Below, piece by piece: positions 44,626-52,956 of a stretch of DNA of 64,000 nt. The notes below the pieces were generated by a model. That model did not search any database and was not told the DNA's origin. It saw nothing but the letters and a program-made list of their open reading frames with translations. Source of the DNA: Limosilactobacillus antri DSM 16041. GTDB lineage: Bacteria > Bacillota > Bacilli > Lactobacillales > Lactobacillaceae. The DNA lies in NCBI RefSeq assembly GCF_000160835.1, contig NZ_GG700732.1, forward strand, positions 435,643-499,642. Reading direction: 5' to 3'. The position numbers and the translations under genes are program-made. Each line of letters starts with the position of its first letter. Position 1 is the first letter of the stretch.

Positions 44626-45738
44626 TTGATTACTGAAAAAGCACCAGGAAAACTATACATCGCTGGCGAATATGCCGTGGTCGAAAATGGCTACCCCGCG
44701 GTTTTGGTCGCCCTTGACCAGTTTGTCACCTGCACGATTAAGGAATCGGCGCGGGAGATGGGACAGATTTTCAGCCAGCAATACCACAACAACCAGCTGC
44801 TATGGCGGCGGATGGGTGACCAGATGGTCGTGGATAAACGGGACAACCCCTTTTCCTACATTCTCTCGGCCATTAAGGTCACCGAAGAATACGCCCGGCA
44901 ATTTGAGCGGGAACTCCGGATTTACGACTTACAGATCGATAGCCAGCTCGATAGCCAGAACGGCCGCAAGTACGGCCTGGGTTCCTCCGCGGCAGTCACG
45001 GTGGCAACCGTCAAGGCCCTCTGCCGTTTTTACAACCTGCCGGTCAGCAAGGATGAAATCTTCAAACTGGCGGCAATCGCCCACTTTGAAGTCCAGGGCA
45101 ACGGTTCGCTTGGCGACGTGGCCGCATCGGTCTACGGGGGCTGGATCTCCTACCACTCCTTTGACCGACAGTGGCTTGCCCAGCAACGGCAATACCTAGA
45201 CATCAAGTCGCTGGTTGACCTCCCCTGGCCGGACCTCCAGATCGAGTCCCTGCACGCCCCTAAAAATCTCCAGCTGCTGATTGGCTGGACTGGCAAGCCG
45301 GCTTCAACCTCCCAGCTGGTGGACAAGATTTCCCTCTTTAAAGCCCGGCAGCAGGATGATTATCACCGCTTCCTTGAGGAAAGTAAGGCCTGTATTCAGC
45401 GGATGGTGGAGGGCTTCCACCAGCAGGACCTCGAACGTATCAAGCAGGAAATTCGGTATAACCGGGATCTGCTCAAGCAACTCGGGACGAACTCCGGCGT
45501 CGACATTGAAACGCCGGTCCTAAACCGCCTGTGCCAGATTGCAGAACAGTTTGGCGGCGCTGCGAAGACCTCGGGCGCTGGCGGCGGGGATTGCGGAATT
45601 GTCGCCATCGACCAGAACGCCGACTTTAACGCCGTCTTGAAATCCTGGGCTAAAAACCGGATTGAGCAGCTGCCGCTCAACGTTCACTTTATCGCGGACA
45701 TTAAACACCGGGTCCAGCAGCACCTGCCATTGCATTAA
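44626..45738 (+). CDS. Phosphomevalonate kinase
   Basis: A 370-residue GHMP kinase converting phosphomevalonate to the diphosphate. The N-terminal KAPGKLYIAGEYAVVENGYPAVL, the loop GLGSSAAVTVATVKAL and the C-terminal KTSGAGGGDCGIV are diagnostic. I place the start at TTG (TTGATTACTGAA), ten bases after AAGGGA, matching the usual MIT-KAPGK start; an in-frame ATG at 44605 would add seven residues. It is the third gene of the mevalonate cluster. Confidence 0.93.
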   Translation: MITEKAPGKLYIAGEYAVVENGYPAVLVALDQFVTCTIKESAREMGQIFSQQYHNNQLLWRRMGDQMVVDKRDNPFSYILSAIKVTEEYARQFERELRIYDLQIDSQLDSQNGRKYGLGSSAAVTVATVKALCRFYNLPVSKDEIFKLAAIAHFEVQGNGSLGDVAASVYGGWISYHSFDRQWLAQQRQYLDIKSLVDLPWPDLQIESLHAPKNLQLLIGWTGKPASTSQLVDKISLFKARQQDDYHRFLEESKACIQRMVEGFHQQDLERIKQEIRYNRDLLKQLGTNSGVDIETPVLNRLCQIAEQFGGAAKTSGAGGGDCGIVAIDQNADFNAVLKSWAKNRIEQLPLNVHFIADIKHRVQQHLPLH

Positions 45739-45778
45739 CCCGCTCTGGCCCCGCCCATTACCATTAAGGAGTAGCTTT

Positions 45779-46822
45779 ATGGAATCGCGTCAAGCACAAC
45801 GCAAAAACGAACACCTTTCCCTCGCCCGAAAGTATTATGACCAGGCCCATGCCAGCCATCCATTTGACCAGGTTCGGCTGGTCCACACGGCCCTGCCGGA
45901 AATGGCGGTCACGGACGTTGACCTCAAGGTCCCACTAGCCGGACAACTCCAACTCAGCGCCCCCTTTTATCTTGAGGCGATGACCGGCGGCAGTCAGACG
46001 GCACTAACCATCAACCGGCAGCTCGCTCGGCTGGCCGCTAAGCACCGGCTGGCAATGGCCACCGGCTCAGTTAGCATCGCCCTAAAGGACCCCACAGCCC
46101 GGGCGTCGTTTACGGTGATCCGGGAAGAAAATCCGGACGGGATCGTCATTGCCAACCTGAGCAGCGGTGCCAGTCTAGCAGACGCGCGAGCAGCAGTTGA
46201 GCTGTTAGACGCCGACGCGTTGGAGCTCCACCTAAACGCCGCGCAAGAACTGGTAATGCCGGAGGGCGACCGCCGCTTCTTCTGGCTGGACAATCTCCGC
46301 GAGCTGGCGGCCGCCCTCACCGTGCCAGTAATTGTCAAAGAGGTCGGCTTCGGTATGAACAAGACCGATGTCGCTAAGCTGGCGCAGGCCGGGGTTCAAG
46401 CAATTAACGTCAGCGGGCGCGGCGGAACCAACTTCGCGCTGATTGAAAACCGGCGCAACCACGGGGAAGACTTTAGCTCCCTCGCACAGTGGGGACAGAC
46501 AACCCCAGAAGCACTCTTGGAAGCCCGGGCGGCCAAAACTGGGCGGCCGATCATTGCTTCCGGGGGGATTAGCTCACCCTTAGACGTTATCAAGGCCGGG
46601 GCACTGGGGGCAAGCTCCTGCGGGGTCGCGGGCTACTTCCTGAACATCCTGCAAACGGCCGGACCAAAAGCGCTGGACCAGGAAATTGCAAACTGGCTGG
46701 CTGTCCTTCCGCGTCTGCTTGCCCTGCAAGGGGTCAGCCGCTTTGCCGACCTGCCGGTAATGGCTGCCCCAGTCTTCGCACCAGAACTGTATAGCTATGC
46801 CCAGCAGCGCCACCTGCTATAA
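45779..46822 (+). CDS. fni: Isopentenyl-diphosphate delta-isomerase, type 2 (FMN)
   Basis: A 347-residue TIM-barrel flavoenzyme interconverting isopentenyl and dimethylallyl diphosphates. Motifs include RKNEHLSLA at the start (NADPH/FMN group), AMTGGSQTALTINRQLARLA, and the GRGGTNFALIENRR and ASGGISSPLDVIKAGALGAS segments for flavin phosphate binding. The start is the ATG after AAGGAGTAGC. Last of the mvk-mvaD-pmk-fni cluster, which supplies undecaprenyl and other isoprenoids. Confidence 0.95.
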   Translation: MESRQAQRKNEHLSLARKYYDQAHASHPFDQVRLVHTALPEMAVTDVDLKVPLAGQLQLSAPFYLEAMTGGSQTALTINRQLARLAAKHRLAMATGSVSIALKDPTARASFTVIREENPDGIVIANLSSGASLADARAAVELLDADALELHLNAAQELVMPEGDRRFFWLDNLRELAAALTVPVIVKEVGFGMNKTDVAKLAQAGVQAINVSGRGGTNFALIENRRNHGEDFSSLAQWGQTTPEALLEARAAKTGRPIIASGGISSPLDVIKAGALGASSCGVAGYFLNILQTAGPKALDQEIANWLAVLPRLLALQGVSRFADLPVMAAPVFAPELYSYAQQRHLL

Positions 46823-46837
46823 GATACTAACTTAAAA

Positions 46838-46880
46838 AGGGCCTGTGACAAAACTATGTTTTGCCGCAGGCCCTCGTTTT
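46838..46880 (+). terminator. Terminator of the mevalonate cluster
   Basis: AGGGCCTG pairs with CAGGCCCT, strengthened by CAAAAC/GTTTTG inside, followed by CGTTTT. Confidence 0.85.
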
Positions 46881-46906
46881 AGTTCCGAATATTTTAAAGA
46901 TATCGC

Positions 46907-47015
46907 GTGACCCAACCCAGGAACTTAGAGTCTAGCTACGGACAATCACCGGCCCGTGCCGTGCCAATGATCGTCCTAGGCTAGCCTTACAGTCCCTAAC
47001 CGTGGGTTGTGTCAC
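46907..47015. repeat. Long imperfect intergenic inverted repeat (about 109 bp)
   Basis: The ends GTGACCCAACCCA and TGGGTTGTGTCAC are near-perfect complements. Pairing continues inward in blocks: TTAG-G with C-CTAA, AGCTA with TAGGCT, and GGACAATCA with TGATCGTCC. The whole gap 46881-47047 contains this structure and no gene I would accept. It may be a long hairpin RNA, a miniature mobile element or a remnant. Confidence 0.6.
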
Positions 47016-47047
47016 AGCTCCTTTCTGCATCCATCATTTCTTAATCA

Positions 47048-47914
47048 TTAATTACTCGTCCCGGTATTAATCACCGGCTGGGTCCCCCGCTCACTGACAA
47101 TCGCCACCATAATGTTATTGATAATCTGGAGACGCTGGGCATCGGTCAGGTCAAGGCTGGTTTCGCGGGCCAGACGGTCAATCGCATCCTCAGTAATTGA
47201 AACCGCCCCTTCGACGATAATTTTACGGGCGGAGAGGATGGCGGCTGACTGCTGTTTTTGCAGCATTGCACTGGCAATCTCGGTCGCGTAGGCTAGGTGG
47301 GTCAGCCGGGTCTCAATAATTTCGACCCCGGCGACGTTGAGCCGTTCCTGAAGTTCGGCCGTCAACCGGTCCGAAACCTCGGTCGGGTTGCTCCGCAGGG
47401 TCAGGGCATCCTCATCTTCAAAGGTATCATAAGGGTACTCGCTCGCCACGTGGCGGACTGCCGATTCACTTTGGATTTGGACAAACTGCTCATAGTCGTC
47501 GACAGCAAAGAGCGCCTTGGCGGTATCGACTACCCGGTAAACGATTACCGCCGCAATTTCTACCGGGTTCCCCTGGGAGTCATTGACCTTGAGGATTTGA
47601 CTATTGAAGTTGCCAACCCGCAACGATACCCGCTCCTTGTCGGTAAAGGGAACCGTCAGGAAAAGGCCGGCATCCCGAATCGTCCCGATGTAATTCCCAA
47701 AGAAAGTCAGGACCTTCGCCTCGTTTGGCTGAATGATTGTCAGGGAAGTCGCGGCCACTGCCACTAGGACCAGCAGGATGGCACCCGCGACCGTCAATCC
47801 CAGCTGACTGGCGGTTAGTCCCCGGTAAACGAGCCAGGCCGCAATCACCGCAACCACGATGGTCAGGAAGAAGGCTAAGTAGCCATTAATATGAAACGCA
47901 TTCTTTTCTTTCAT
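47048..47914 (-). CDS. SPFH/band 7-domain membrane protein
   Basis: A 288-residue stomatin-like protein. Two hydrophobic segments (about 10-28 and 36-58) anchor it. The SPFH domain begins at IIQPNEAKVLTFFGNYIGTI and includes RVGNFNSQILKVNDSQGNPVEIAAVIVYRVVD. The helical region ends with the AEIASAMLQKQQSAAILSARKIIVEGAV-like part. Such proteins scaffold membrane microdomains. It is 15 bases downstream of the rsmF-like gene. Confidence 0.88.
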   Translation of the reverse strand: MKEKNAFHINGYLAFFLTIVVAVIAAWLVYRGLTASQLGLTVAGAILLVLVAVAATSLTIIQPNEAKVLTFFGNYIGTIRDAGLFLTVPFTDKERVSLRVGNFNSQILKVNDSQGNPVEIAAVIVYRVVDTAKALFAVDDYEQFVQIQSESAVRHVASEYPYDTFEDEDALTLRSNPTEVSDRLTAELQERLNVAGVEIIETRLTHLAYATEIASAMLQKQQSAAILSARKIIVEGAVSITEDAIDRLARETSLDLTDAQRLQIINNIMVAIVSERGTQPVINTGTSN

Positions 47915-47929
47915 TAGTAGACGTCCTTT

Positions 47930-49309
47930 CTAAAAACGCAAGCCCTTAGGATAAAAGTTTTTCACCGTCCCGTTGACCAGCTTGCCAAATCCAACCGCAA
48001 AGTCCTGACACACTAACAGGTACCAGCCGTTGGGGAGGTCAGTCGGTCCGGGCAGAACATCGCCGTGAACGTAGGAGCGCCATTGTTCACGGCTTAGTTC
48101 AATCCGGCGCTCAGTGTCTGCCGGCCGCATTGTCAGGGCTAAGGCCAGGGCCGGCTCAAAACGCCGCTTCTTAAAGGTCCCAAGGTGGAGCCCCGGTCGC
48201 AACGCGGTTAACCCTCCTACCGATGAAAGGCCCGCCGGCAGGTCATAAAGCTGGTCGCCGTAAGTCAACAGCTGGCAAGGCTGGTAGGCGGGCATGAACC
48301 ACTGGCAAAAATCAGCAAAGAGCTGCCGCTCCTCCTTCGTCAAACCGTTCTGCCGGTCGCCCTTGCGATGCCGCTTGTTCTTCTTTATGCGGTGGTCAGC
48401 GGCGCGCACCGGAGCCGTGGCAGCCAGCTGGAACTTGGCAATGAAGTGTCCCTCCCCCGCAATGTGGTGGGGGAAGAGGCGGACAGCGTTGGCAAGGGCG
48501 GGATTGCCGTCGGCCCACTCTGGCCGGCCATCATCCATTCCCGGGTACTTTTTAATTGGAACCATTGTCAATCCCGGGTAGGTCGCCAGTAACCAGGCCG
48601 CGGTTTGTTCATCCTCCTCCGGCGCAAAGGTGCAGGTCGAATAGACCAGGGTCCCCCCGGGTTTAAGCATTTTCAGTGCCGAGGCCAGAATTTTGCGCTG
48701 GCGGTTGGCACACTCAGCCGGGTAATCCGGCGTCCAATACTCCATCCCGGCCGGCTCCTTGCGAAACATCCCCTCACCGGAACAGGGCGCATCCACCAGA
48801 ATCCGGTCAAAGAATTGGGGAAACTGCCGTTCCAGTTCGGCTGGACTTTCATTGGTAACCACTGTATTGGCGGTTCCCCACCGTTCCAAATTTTCCGCGA
48901 GGACCAGGGCCCGCTTGCGGAAAATCTCGTTGGCAATCAGCAAGCCCTGGCCACCCATCTTGGCAAGCAGGTGGGTAGTCTTGCCTCCCGGCGCCGCGCA
49001 GAGGTCTAAGACCCGTTCCCCTGGCTGCGGAGCGACGACCTCACCAACATACATAGCGGAAGGCTCCTGGCTATAAATCGCCCCGGAAACGTGGTCGAGG
49101 GACTTGCCATCCACCGGTCCCCGGTAGCCGGTCGGCACGTACTCGACCCGCCCCGTGGCGGTGGCGATAGTCGCGGTTGGCTCAGCTTTGGCGGGGTTGA
49201 CCCGGAAGCCCCCGGTTGCCGGCTGGTCAAAGGCTGCCAAAAAGGCCGGAGCTTCATCACCGAGCAGGCGACGATATTTACTAATAAACGCATCTGGTAG
49301 TTTCATCAA
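47930..49309 (-). CDS. RsmF/NOL1-NOP2-Sun family rRNA cytosine-5 methyltransferase
   Basis: A 459-residue SAM-dependent m5C methyltransferase. The SAM loop is DLCAAPGGKTTHLLAK at about 95-110. The two catalytic cysteines are in VDAPCSGEGMFRKEP and YSTCTFAPEEDE. The C-terminal RNA-binding domain spans about 310-459 and includes a RNPP-like domain. The substrate is probably 16S rRNA. The start has two ATGs; the second may be used. Confidence 0.92.
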   Translation of the reverse strand: MMKLPDAFISKYRRLLGDEAPAFLAAFDQPATGGFRVNPAKAEPTATIATATGRVEYVPTGYRGPVDGKSLDHVSGAIYSQEPSAMYVGEVVAPQPGERVLDLCAAPGGKTTHLLAKMGGQGLLIANEIFRKRALVLAENLERWGTANTVVTNESPAELERQFPQFFDRILVDAPCSGEGMFRKEPAGMEYWTPDYPAECANRQRKILASALKMLKPGGTLVYSTCTFAPEEDEQTAAWLLATYPGLTMVPIKKYPGMDDGRPEWADGNPALANAVRLFPHHIAGEGHFIAKFQLAATAPVRAADHRIKKNKRHRKGDRQNGLTKEERQLFADFCQWFMPAYQPCQLLTYGDQLYDLPAGLSSVGGLTALRPGLHLGTFKKRRFEPALALALTMRPADTERRIELSREQWRSYVHGDVLPGPTDLPNGWYLLVCQDFAVGFGKLVNGTVKNFYPKGLRF

Positions 49310-49367
49310 TTATCCCTCATTTCTCTTCCCCACTATTATACAGTAATTTCCGACCGCCACGAAATTG

Positions 49368-49396
49368 TTCACATTTACTGCCGATTCCCGTATAAT
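49368..49396 (+). promoter_or_regulatory. Promoter of the interrupted HAD hydrolase gene
   Basis: TTCACA (49368-49373) and TATAAT (49391-49396) with 17 bases between, 37 bases upstream of the GTG start. Confidence 0.75.
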
Positions 49397-49433
49397 TACT
49401 TGATAAGCATTTTTTGACAAAGGAGTGACGAAC

Positions 49434-49571
49434 GTGGATCAGCACTTAATCGCCCTCGATCTCGACGGCACCACGTTAAATAACCAGTCCGCCCTCACCC
49501 AAGAAACTATTCGGACCCTCCGGACCCTGGCTGATGAGGGCCATATCGTCAGTACCAACCAGCTACATTGA
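49434..49571 (+). pseudogene. Cof-type HAD hydrolase, 5' fragment cut by the prophage
   Basis: The frame has AAAGGAGTG, a GTG start and reads VDQHLIALDLDGTTLNN, the HAD motif I nucleophile DxD, then continues as a normal Cof-family protein to EGHIVS. It then leaves the family sequence, reads TNQLH in phage DNA and stops at 49571. A full-length member has about 270 residues and continues GHIVS-I-VTGR. The missing part should lie beyond the other end of the prophage. Confidence 0.88.
49542..49556. other. Prophage-chromosome junction (putative attachment core)
   Basis: Host HAD coding sequence matches its family up to about CATATCGTCAGTA; phage endolysin sequence is recognisable from the other side up to the Trp-Tyr codons at about 49552-49557. 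The join therefore lies within a few bases of 49551. The exact core cannot be defined without the second junction. Confidence 0.65.
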
Positions 49572-50601
49572 GTTTTTTGCCAAAGGATACGCTCATGCTA
49601 TCCAGGTAGGCGGCTGATTGGGTCATGTCCGCCAGGCTCACGTAGTCAGTGGCATTGCCATTGCCTGCCGGGTCGTCCGTGTAGCGGAAGTAGACCCGTA
49701 GTTTCTTACCAGCCATTGCCGCTGTGTAGTCAAACTTGGCCGCAAAGCCAGACTGACCAGCCCCCGGAATGTCTGGGAACGCCTTAGCCACGTCTGGACG
49801 TGGTGACAGTGCCACGCTCTGCCGGGCAAACTCATGCCCCTGGTCATCAGTAAGGATAATGTAGTGGTTGCCCTTACCATTTGCCTTATCACTGGCAAAC
49901 CAGCCGCCAACGACCAGCTTGCCCTCTTCAAAGTGGCAGTCATCCAAGTGGCCGCCACTGGTTACTTTTTCAGTCGTAGTAAACACCCCCGTTAAATCTA
50001 CTGAACCGTCAACACCCCAGCCACGCCAGTTATCGGTATACTGCCAACCATCGATGTAGGCTGAAATGCTTGGGAAGCTGCCATAATCTGGTGCGTAAGC
50101 CGGGCCCAAGCGTGGGTAAGCGGCCACCCAGAACTTCGCACCCGTGGCCTGCCGAATTGCTTCGTAGTCCCACAGGCTCGCCATACCAGAGTACGAGTAA
50201 AAGGCTGGCACGAAGCCGTTGGCCTTGATTGTCTTACAGAATGCAATGCACGCCTGCGTATTGTAGGCCCGGATCCCGGCCCGCTCTTCGTAGTCCAGGA
50301 CGATAATGGACCCATGCGGCAGGCCCATGCTATTGGCCGTTGCAATAGCGTAGTTTGCTTCGTTGACTGCCTGGTAGGAGTTGCCAACAAACTTTGCGAA
50401 GTGGTAGGCCGCTACCTTCATGCCAGCCAGCTTGGCTGCCGTTACCTGGTTCCAACCATAAGGATTACGATACCAAGTTCCCTCGGTAATCTTGACGATG
50501 GCCCCTGCTACGCCTAGCTGCTTGGCCTGGTCCCAAAAGGCCCGGTTCTGCGCATTAGGATTCCAGCCTGATACATCTAAGAATTCTAATCTGTTAGCCA
50601 T
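49549..50601 (-). CDS. GH25 endolysin (lysozyme), probably truncated in its second C-terminal repeat
   Basis: A 350-residue phage lysin. The GH25 muramidase domain spans about 1-205: LDVSGWNPN with the first catalytic Asp, then the IVLDYEER pair, and YSYSGMASLWDYEAI. The C-terminal wall-binding part has a repeat starting LDDCHFEEGKLVVGGWFASD and ending near ADMTQS. A second copy begins AAYLDSMSVSFGKKLNVAGW and stops one residue later, at the prophage junction. The stop TGA is at 49551-49549, within DNA shared with the HAD gene. Start MANRLEF is inside the holin end. Confidence 0.9.
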   Translation of the reverse strand: MANRLEFLDVSGWNPNAQNRAFWDQAKQLGVAGAIVKITEGTWYRNPYGWNQVTAAKLAGMKVAAYHFAKFVGNSYQAVNEANYAIATANSMGLPHGSIIVLDYEERAGIRAYNTQACIAFCKTIKANGFVPAFYSYSGMASLWDYEAIRQATGAKFWVAAYPRLGPAYAPDYGSFPSISAYIDGWQYTDNWRGWGVDGSVDLTGVFTTTEKVTSGGHLDDCHFEEGKLVVGGWFASDKANGKGNHYIILTDDQGHEFARQSVALSPRPDVAKAFPDIPGAGQSGFAAKFDYTAAMAGKKLRVYFRYTDDPAGNGNATDYVSLADMTQSAAYLDSMSVSFGKKLNVAGWY

Positions 50602-50986
50602 TGTGGACCACCACACCCGTCTGTGGTTGAGCGGCCGGGTCAACGGTAGGCGTCAGATCACTCTTTTCGTAGGCCGCCTGAACCGCGTGTTCAATGGTTT
50701 GCCGCTGAACGTCGAAGCCCTTGTCGGCCAGAGTAGTGCCAACCATGCGGGTGGCCGCGTTAAACTTATCGTGGCCCGTGATGGCCGTGTTGCTTACCAG
50801 CGAGTTGACGGCATTATCGGCCAGGGAGTTGACCAGGCCCAGCAGTTCCTTTTCCTGCACAGTCTTGGCGTGCTTTTGCTTCTCTACCATGACAGGCTTG
50901 AGGTACTTCCAGGCAAAGACTGCAAGGGTGACCAAGGCCCCTGACTGTACCAACCAGTTTCCAATATCAGTGATAATCTTCATCAT
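50594..50986 (-). CDS. Phage holin (LLH-family-like)
   Basis: A 130-residue protein with a single N-terminal transmembrane segment (WLVQSGALVTLAVFAWKYL), then a cytoplasmic part with a helix rich in Asp/Ala/Val (NAVNSLVSNTA) and a Pro-rich end. This is the plan of phage_holin_LLH proteins. The RBS GGAGGAAGC lies in the upstream gene; the stop overlaps the endolysin start by eight bases. It lets the lysin reach the wall. Confidence 0.8.
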   Translation of the reverse strand: MMKIITDIGNWLVQSGALVTLAVFAWKYLKPVMVEKQKHAKTVQEKELLGLVNSLADNAVNSLVSNTAITGHDKFNAATRMVGTTLADKGFDVQRQTIEHAVQAAYEKSDLTPTVDPAAQPQTGVVVHNG

Positions 50987-51296
50987 GCTTGCTTCCTCCA
51001 ATTCTAGCCTTCAATTCGGCCATCTGAACGTGAACTTTATCAATTTCTTCTTCGAGCTTTCCGACTCGTTTATCAATACCTTCAATATCCTTATTAACCT
51101 GCCGGAGTAATTGCGACAACCCGCTGACATTGATTTTAAAGTCGGTGAGCTTAGTATTAAGGTCTTCCAAGTCTTTCCGACTAGACTCATGAGCAGTCTT
51201 TGAAACACTGCTCTTAAAATAGTTGGCAACAACCATAACAAGCGTGATCAAAGAAACAACTTCTCCCCAGCCTAGTCCCCAGAATCCATGCGGCAT
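50967..51296 (-). CDS. XhlA-like small phage membrane protein
   Basis: A 109-residue protein: an N-terminal hydrophobic helix (VVSLITLVMVVANYF), then a long coiled coil at about 38-95 with heptad-like Leu/Ile/Val spacing. It resembles haemolysin XhlA-type proteins that precede holins in Bacillus and Lactobacillus phages, but with the membrane segment at the N-terminus. It overlaps the holin start. Confidence 0.65.
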   Translation of the reverse strand: MPHGFWGLGWGEVVSLITLVMVVANYFKSSVSKTAHESSRKDLEDLNTKLTDFKINVSGLSQLLRQVNKDIEGIDKRVGKLEEEIDKVHVQMAELKARIGGSKHDEDYH

Positions 51297-51307
51297 TCAA
51301 TCTCACC

Positions 51308-52159
51308 TCAATTCCACTGCGTAGTCCAACGCCACGGATTCCATTCACCTTTAAACATGGTCCGCATATATTGCTCCCCGCGGCGTAGGTCATAGTACAA
51401 CTGGACACAACTATCGCTGAGGCCAACGACCTTCAAGACAAATTGACCTGTGCTAGGGGCGTTGGCAATCGTCATGGCATTGCCCGTGTAGTAACCACTA
51501 GTTTGTACCTGATTTAGGTCCTTGCTATCCAACAGCTCGGTCTTAATTGCACCAACTGGAATTTTAAACTCCAGAATAGCGGCAGTATTTGAGCCGACAT
51601 TAGTAACCGATGGTGCTTCATTAGCAGCGACCTGTTTGGTATCCCCAATCGTGATAGTCGCATCCACACCGTTCCGCGCAGGTTCAGGTTTCATCCCCTG
51701 GATTTTCTCCTGGGCCTCCGCCACGAACTTATCGAACTGGACTTGTAGAGCATCCATAAGGCCATCCTGCATCTGCTTCATGGTGATGGTCGTAACTTTT
51801 TCGCTCATGTTACCCAACGCATTCTCGTTGATGGTAAACGGCAACCAACCATCGTCAGGAAAAATGTCAGTGTCCCCCGTCTGTTTGTCCATGTGCCAAA
51901 GCTCTAGCTCGTAATTGCCAATCGGCAAATTCGCTAAATCTTTGGAACTCAGGGCGACATCGGATCCAGATACAGTGGCTTTAGCCGTCTGGACAAAGGC
52001 TTTGTCAGTTTTGATTTGGAAGTAACAAGGATCATCACTTGGAAATTCCTGTGGCTCACCATTAATTGTTGCTGTGTAGTGCAGGAGCGTGTTGGTATCG
52101 TCAATTTTGAATTGGTGAGTATCACCCTGTGGCACTAAGTCCATTTTCTTCAAGCTCAA
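51308..52159 (-). CDS. BppU-family phage baseplate upper protein
   Basis: A 283-residue protein. The N-terminal domain (about 1-115) has the BppU beta-sandwich pattern (MDLVPQGDTHQFKIDD ... YELELWHMDKQTGDTDIFPDDGWLPFTI). A helical linker follows at 120-155. The C-terminal domain ends in WNPWRWTTQWN, the Trp-rich ending shared with neighbouring fibre proteins (pyocin-knob-like). It forms part of the host-binding apparatus. It lies after a terminator hairpin. Confidence 0.85.
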   Translation of the reverse strand: MSLKKMDLVPQGDTHQFKIDDTNTLLHYTATINGEPQEFPSDDPCYFQIKTDKAFVQTAKATVSGSDVALSSKDLANLPIGNYELELWHMDKQTGDTDIFPDDGWLPFTINENALGNMSEKVTTITMKQMQDGLMDALQVQFDKFVAEAQEKIQGMKPEPARNGVDATITIGDTKQVAANEAPSVTNVGSNTAAILEFKIPVGAIKTELLDSKDLNQVQTSGYYTGNAMTIANAPSTGQFVLKVVGLSDSCVQLYYDLRRGEQYMRTMFKGEWNPWRWTTQWN

Positions 52160-52186
52160 TCACTCTCCTTTCTAAAAGCCGCCCAT

Positions 52187-52220
52187 AAAAAAGCCCCGCT
52201 CGTCTGAGTGAGGCTTTCTT
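52187..52220 (-). terminator. Terminator between xkdX and the BppU-like gene
   Basis: AAAGCCTCACTC pairs with GAGCGGGGCTTT across AGAC, followed by TTTTT on the minus strand. It splits the phage late transcript ahead of the lysis block. Confidence 0.75.
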
Positions 52221-52259
52221 ATGTATTGTGCATTTCTTTGGCGACATAATTTTATGTGA

Positions 52260-52391
52260 CTAAGCAGCTACTGGGTTAAGGATCTTCTGTTCGTCTGCCG
52301 CCGACAGCATAGCTACTTCAACAAATAGGTCCAAATTCTCCTTGGTAAAGAGCCCCATCTTGTAGTAGGTGTTGTAGTAATCAAATCCCAT
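52260..52391 (-). CDS. XkdX-family phage protein (43 residues)
   Basis: A 43-residue protein beginning MGFDYYNTYYKMGLFTKENL, the XkdX pattern (aromatic start, Lys, then V/A-rich end). GGAGGG lies six bases before the start. It is found near the tail fibre genes of many Firmicute phages; its function is not known. Confidence 0.85.
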   Translation of the reverse strand: MGFDYYNTYYKMGLFTKENLDLFVEVAMLSAADEQKILNPVAA

Positions 52392-52393
52392 CT

Positions 52394-52939
52394 TTATCCC
52401 TCCTGTGTACTGGGTGCTTCGGCCTTCATCTGCTTCTTCAACGCTGCAATGTCCAGTGTCAACTGCGCATTCAGCTTAGCCTGTTGAACTTGCTCCTGCT
52501 TCATTTGAGCAATTTGTACACTCATCTCGGCATTAGCCTTCTGTTGAGCAGTCGGCTTCACTTCTACCTTGGGCTGTTGAGCATTCCATTCGGCTTCAGT
52601 AATCCCGGATTCCCAGGCAGTCCCGTTAAACTGTGGCTCATATAGCCCATCTTTGGGAACCACCGTGGTTTGTCCGGCTTTGAGCGTAGTTCCCGCAGGT
52701 ACGGAGAACATATCACTCAGTGAGTTATTGTTATTGACGTCGTAGCAATAGACAGTTACTGTTGACGTTACCCAAGCTCCTGTTTCGGCGTTCCAAAAGT
52801 TATCTTGCCCTTTTTGAGGCTCATCGAGTGTTTCATTAGGCTGAAGCTGATAATCTCCTTCGACTAGCCGTTGTCCGATATACTTATGGCTTGGAGTTTG
52901 AGTATCAAAGACGTAGACCGTCTTGTACTTTTCCATCAT
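52394..52939 (-). CDS. Phage tail-region protein with C-terminal coiled coil
   Basis: A 181-residue protein. The N-terminal two-thirds reads like small fibre-associated proteins (YKTVYVFDTQTPSHKYIGQRLV ... YEPQFNGTAWESGITEAEWNA). The last 60 residues form a Gln/Ala/Lys-rich coiled coil (MKQEQVQQAKLNAQLTLDIAALKKQM). It may be a fibre assembly protein or a fibre tip; no motif decides it. It ends two bases before xkdX. Confidence 0.65.
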   Translation of the reverse strand: MMEKYKTVYVFDTQTPSHKYIGQRLVEGDYQLQPNETLDEPQKGQDNFWNAETGAWVTSTVTVYCYDVNNNNSLSDMFSVPAGTTLKAGQTTVVPKDGLYEPQFNGTAWESGITEAEWNAQQPKVEVKPTAQQKANAEMSVQIAQMKQEQVQQAKLNAQLTLDIAALKKQMKAEAPSTQEG

Positions 52940-52956
52940 TAGTTAATCCCTCCTTG

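Noticed and set aside
46930..47013. A 27-codon minus-strand frame with AAAGGAG just ahead of GTG
   Set aside because: The SD is only two bases from the start and the frame lies wholly inside the long inverted repeat; no peptide character is evident.
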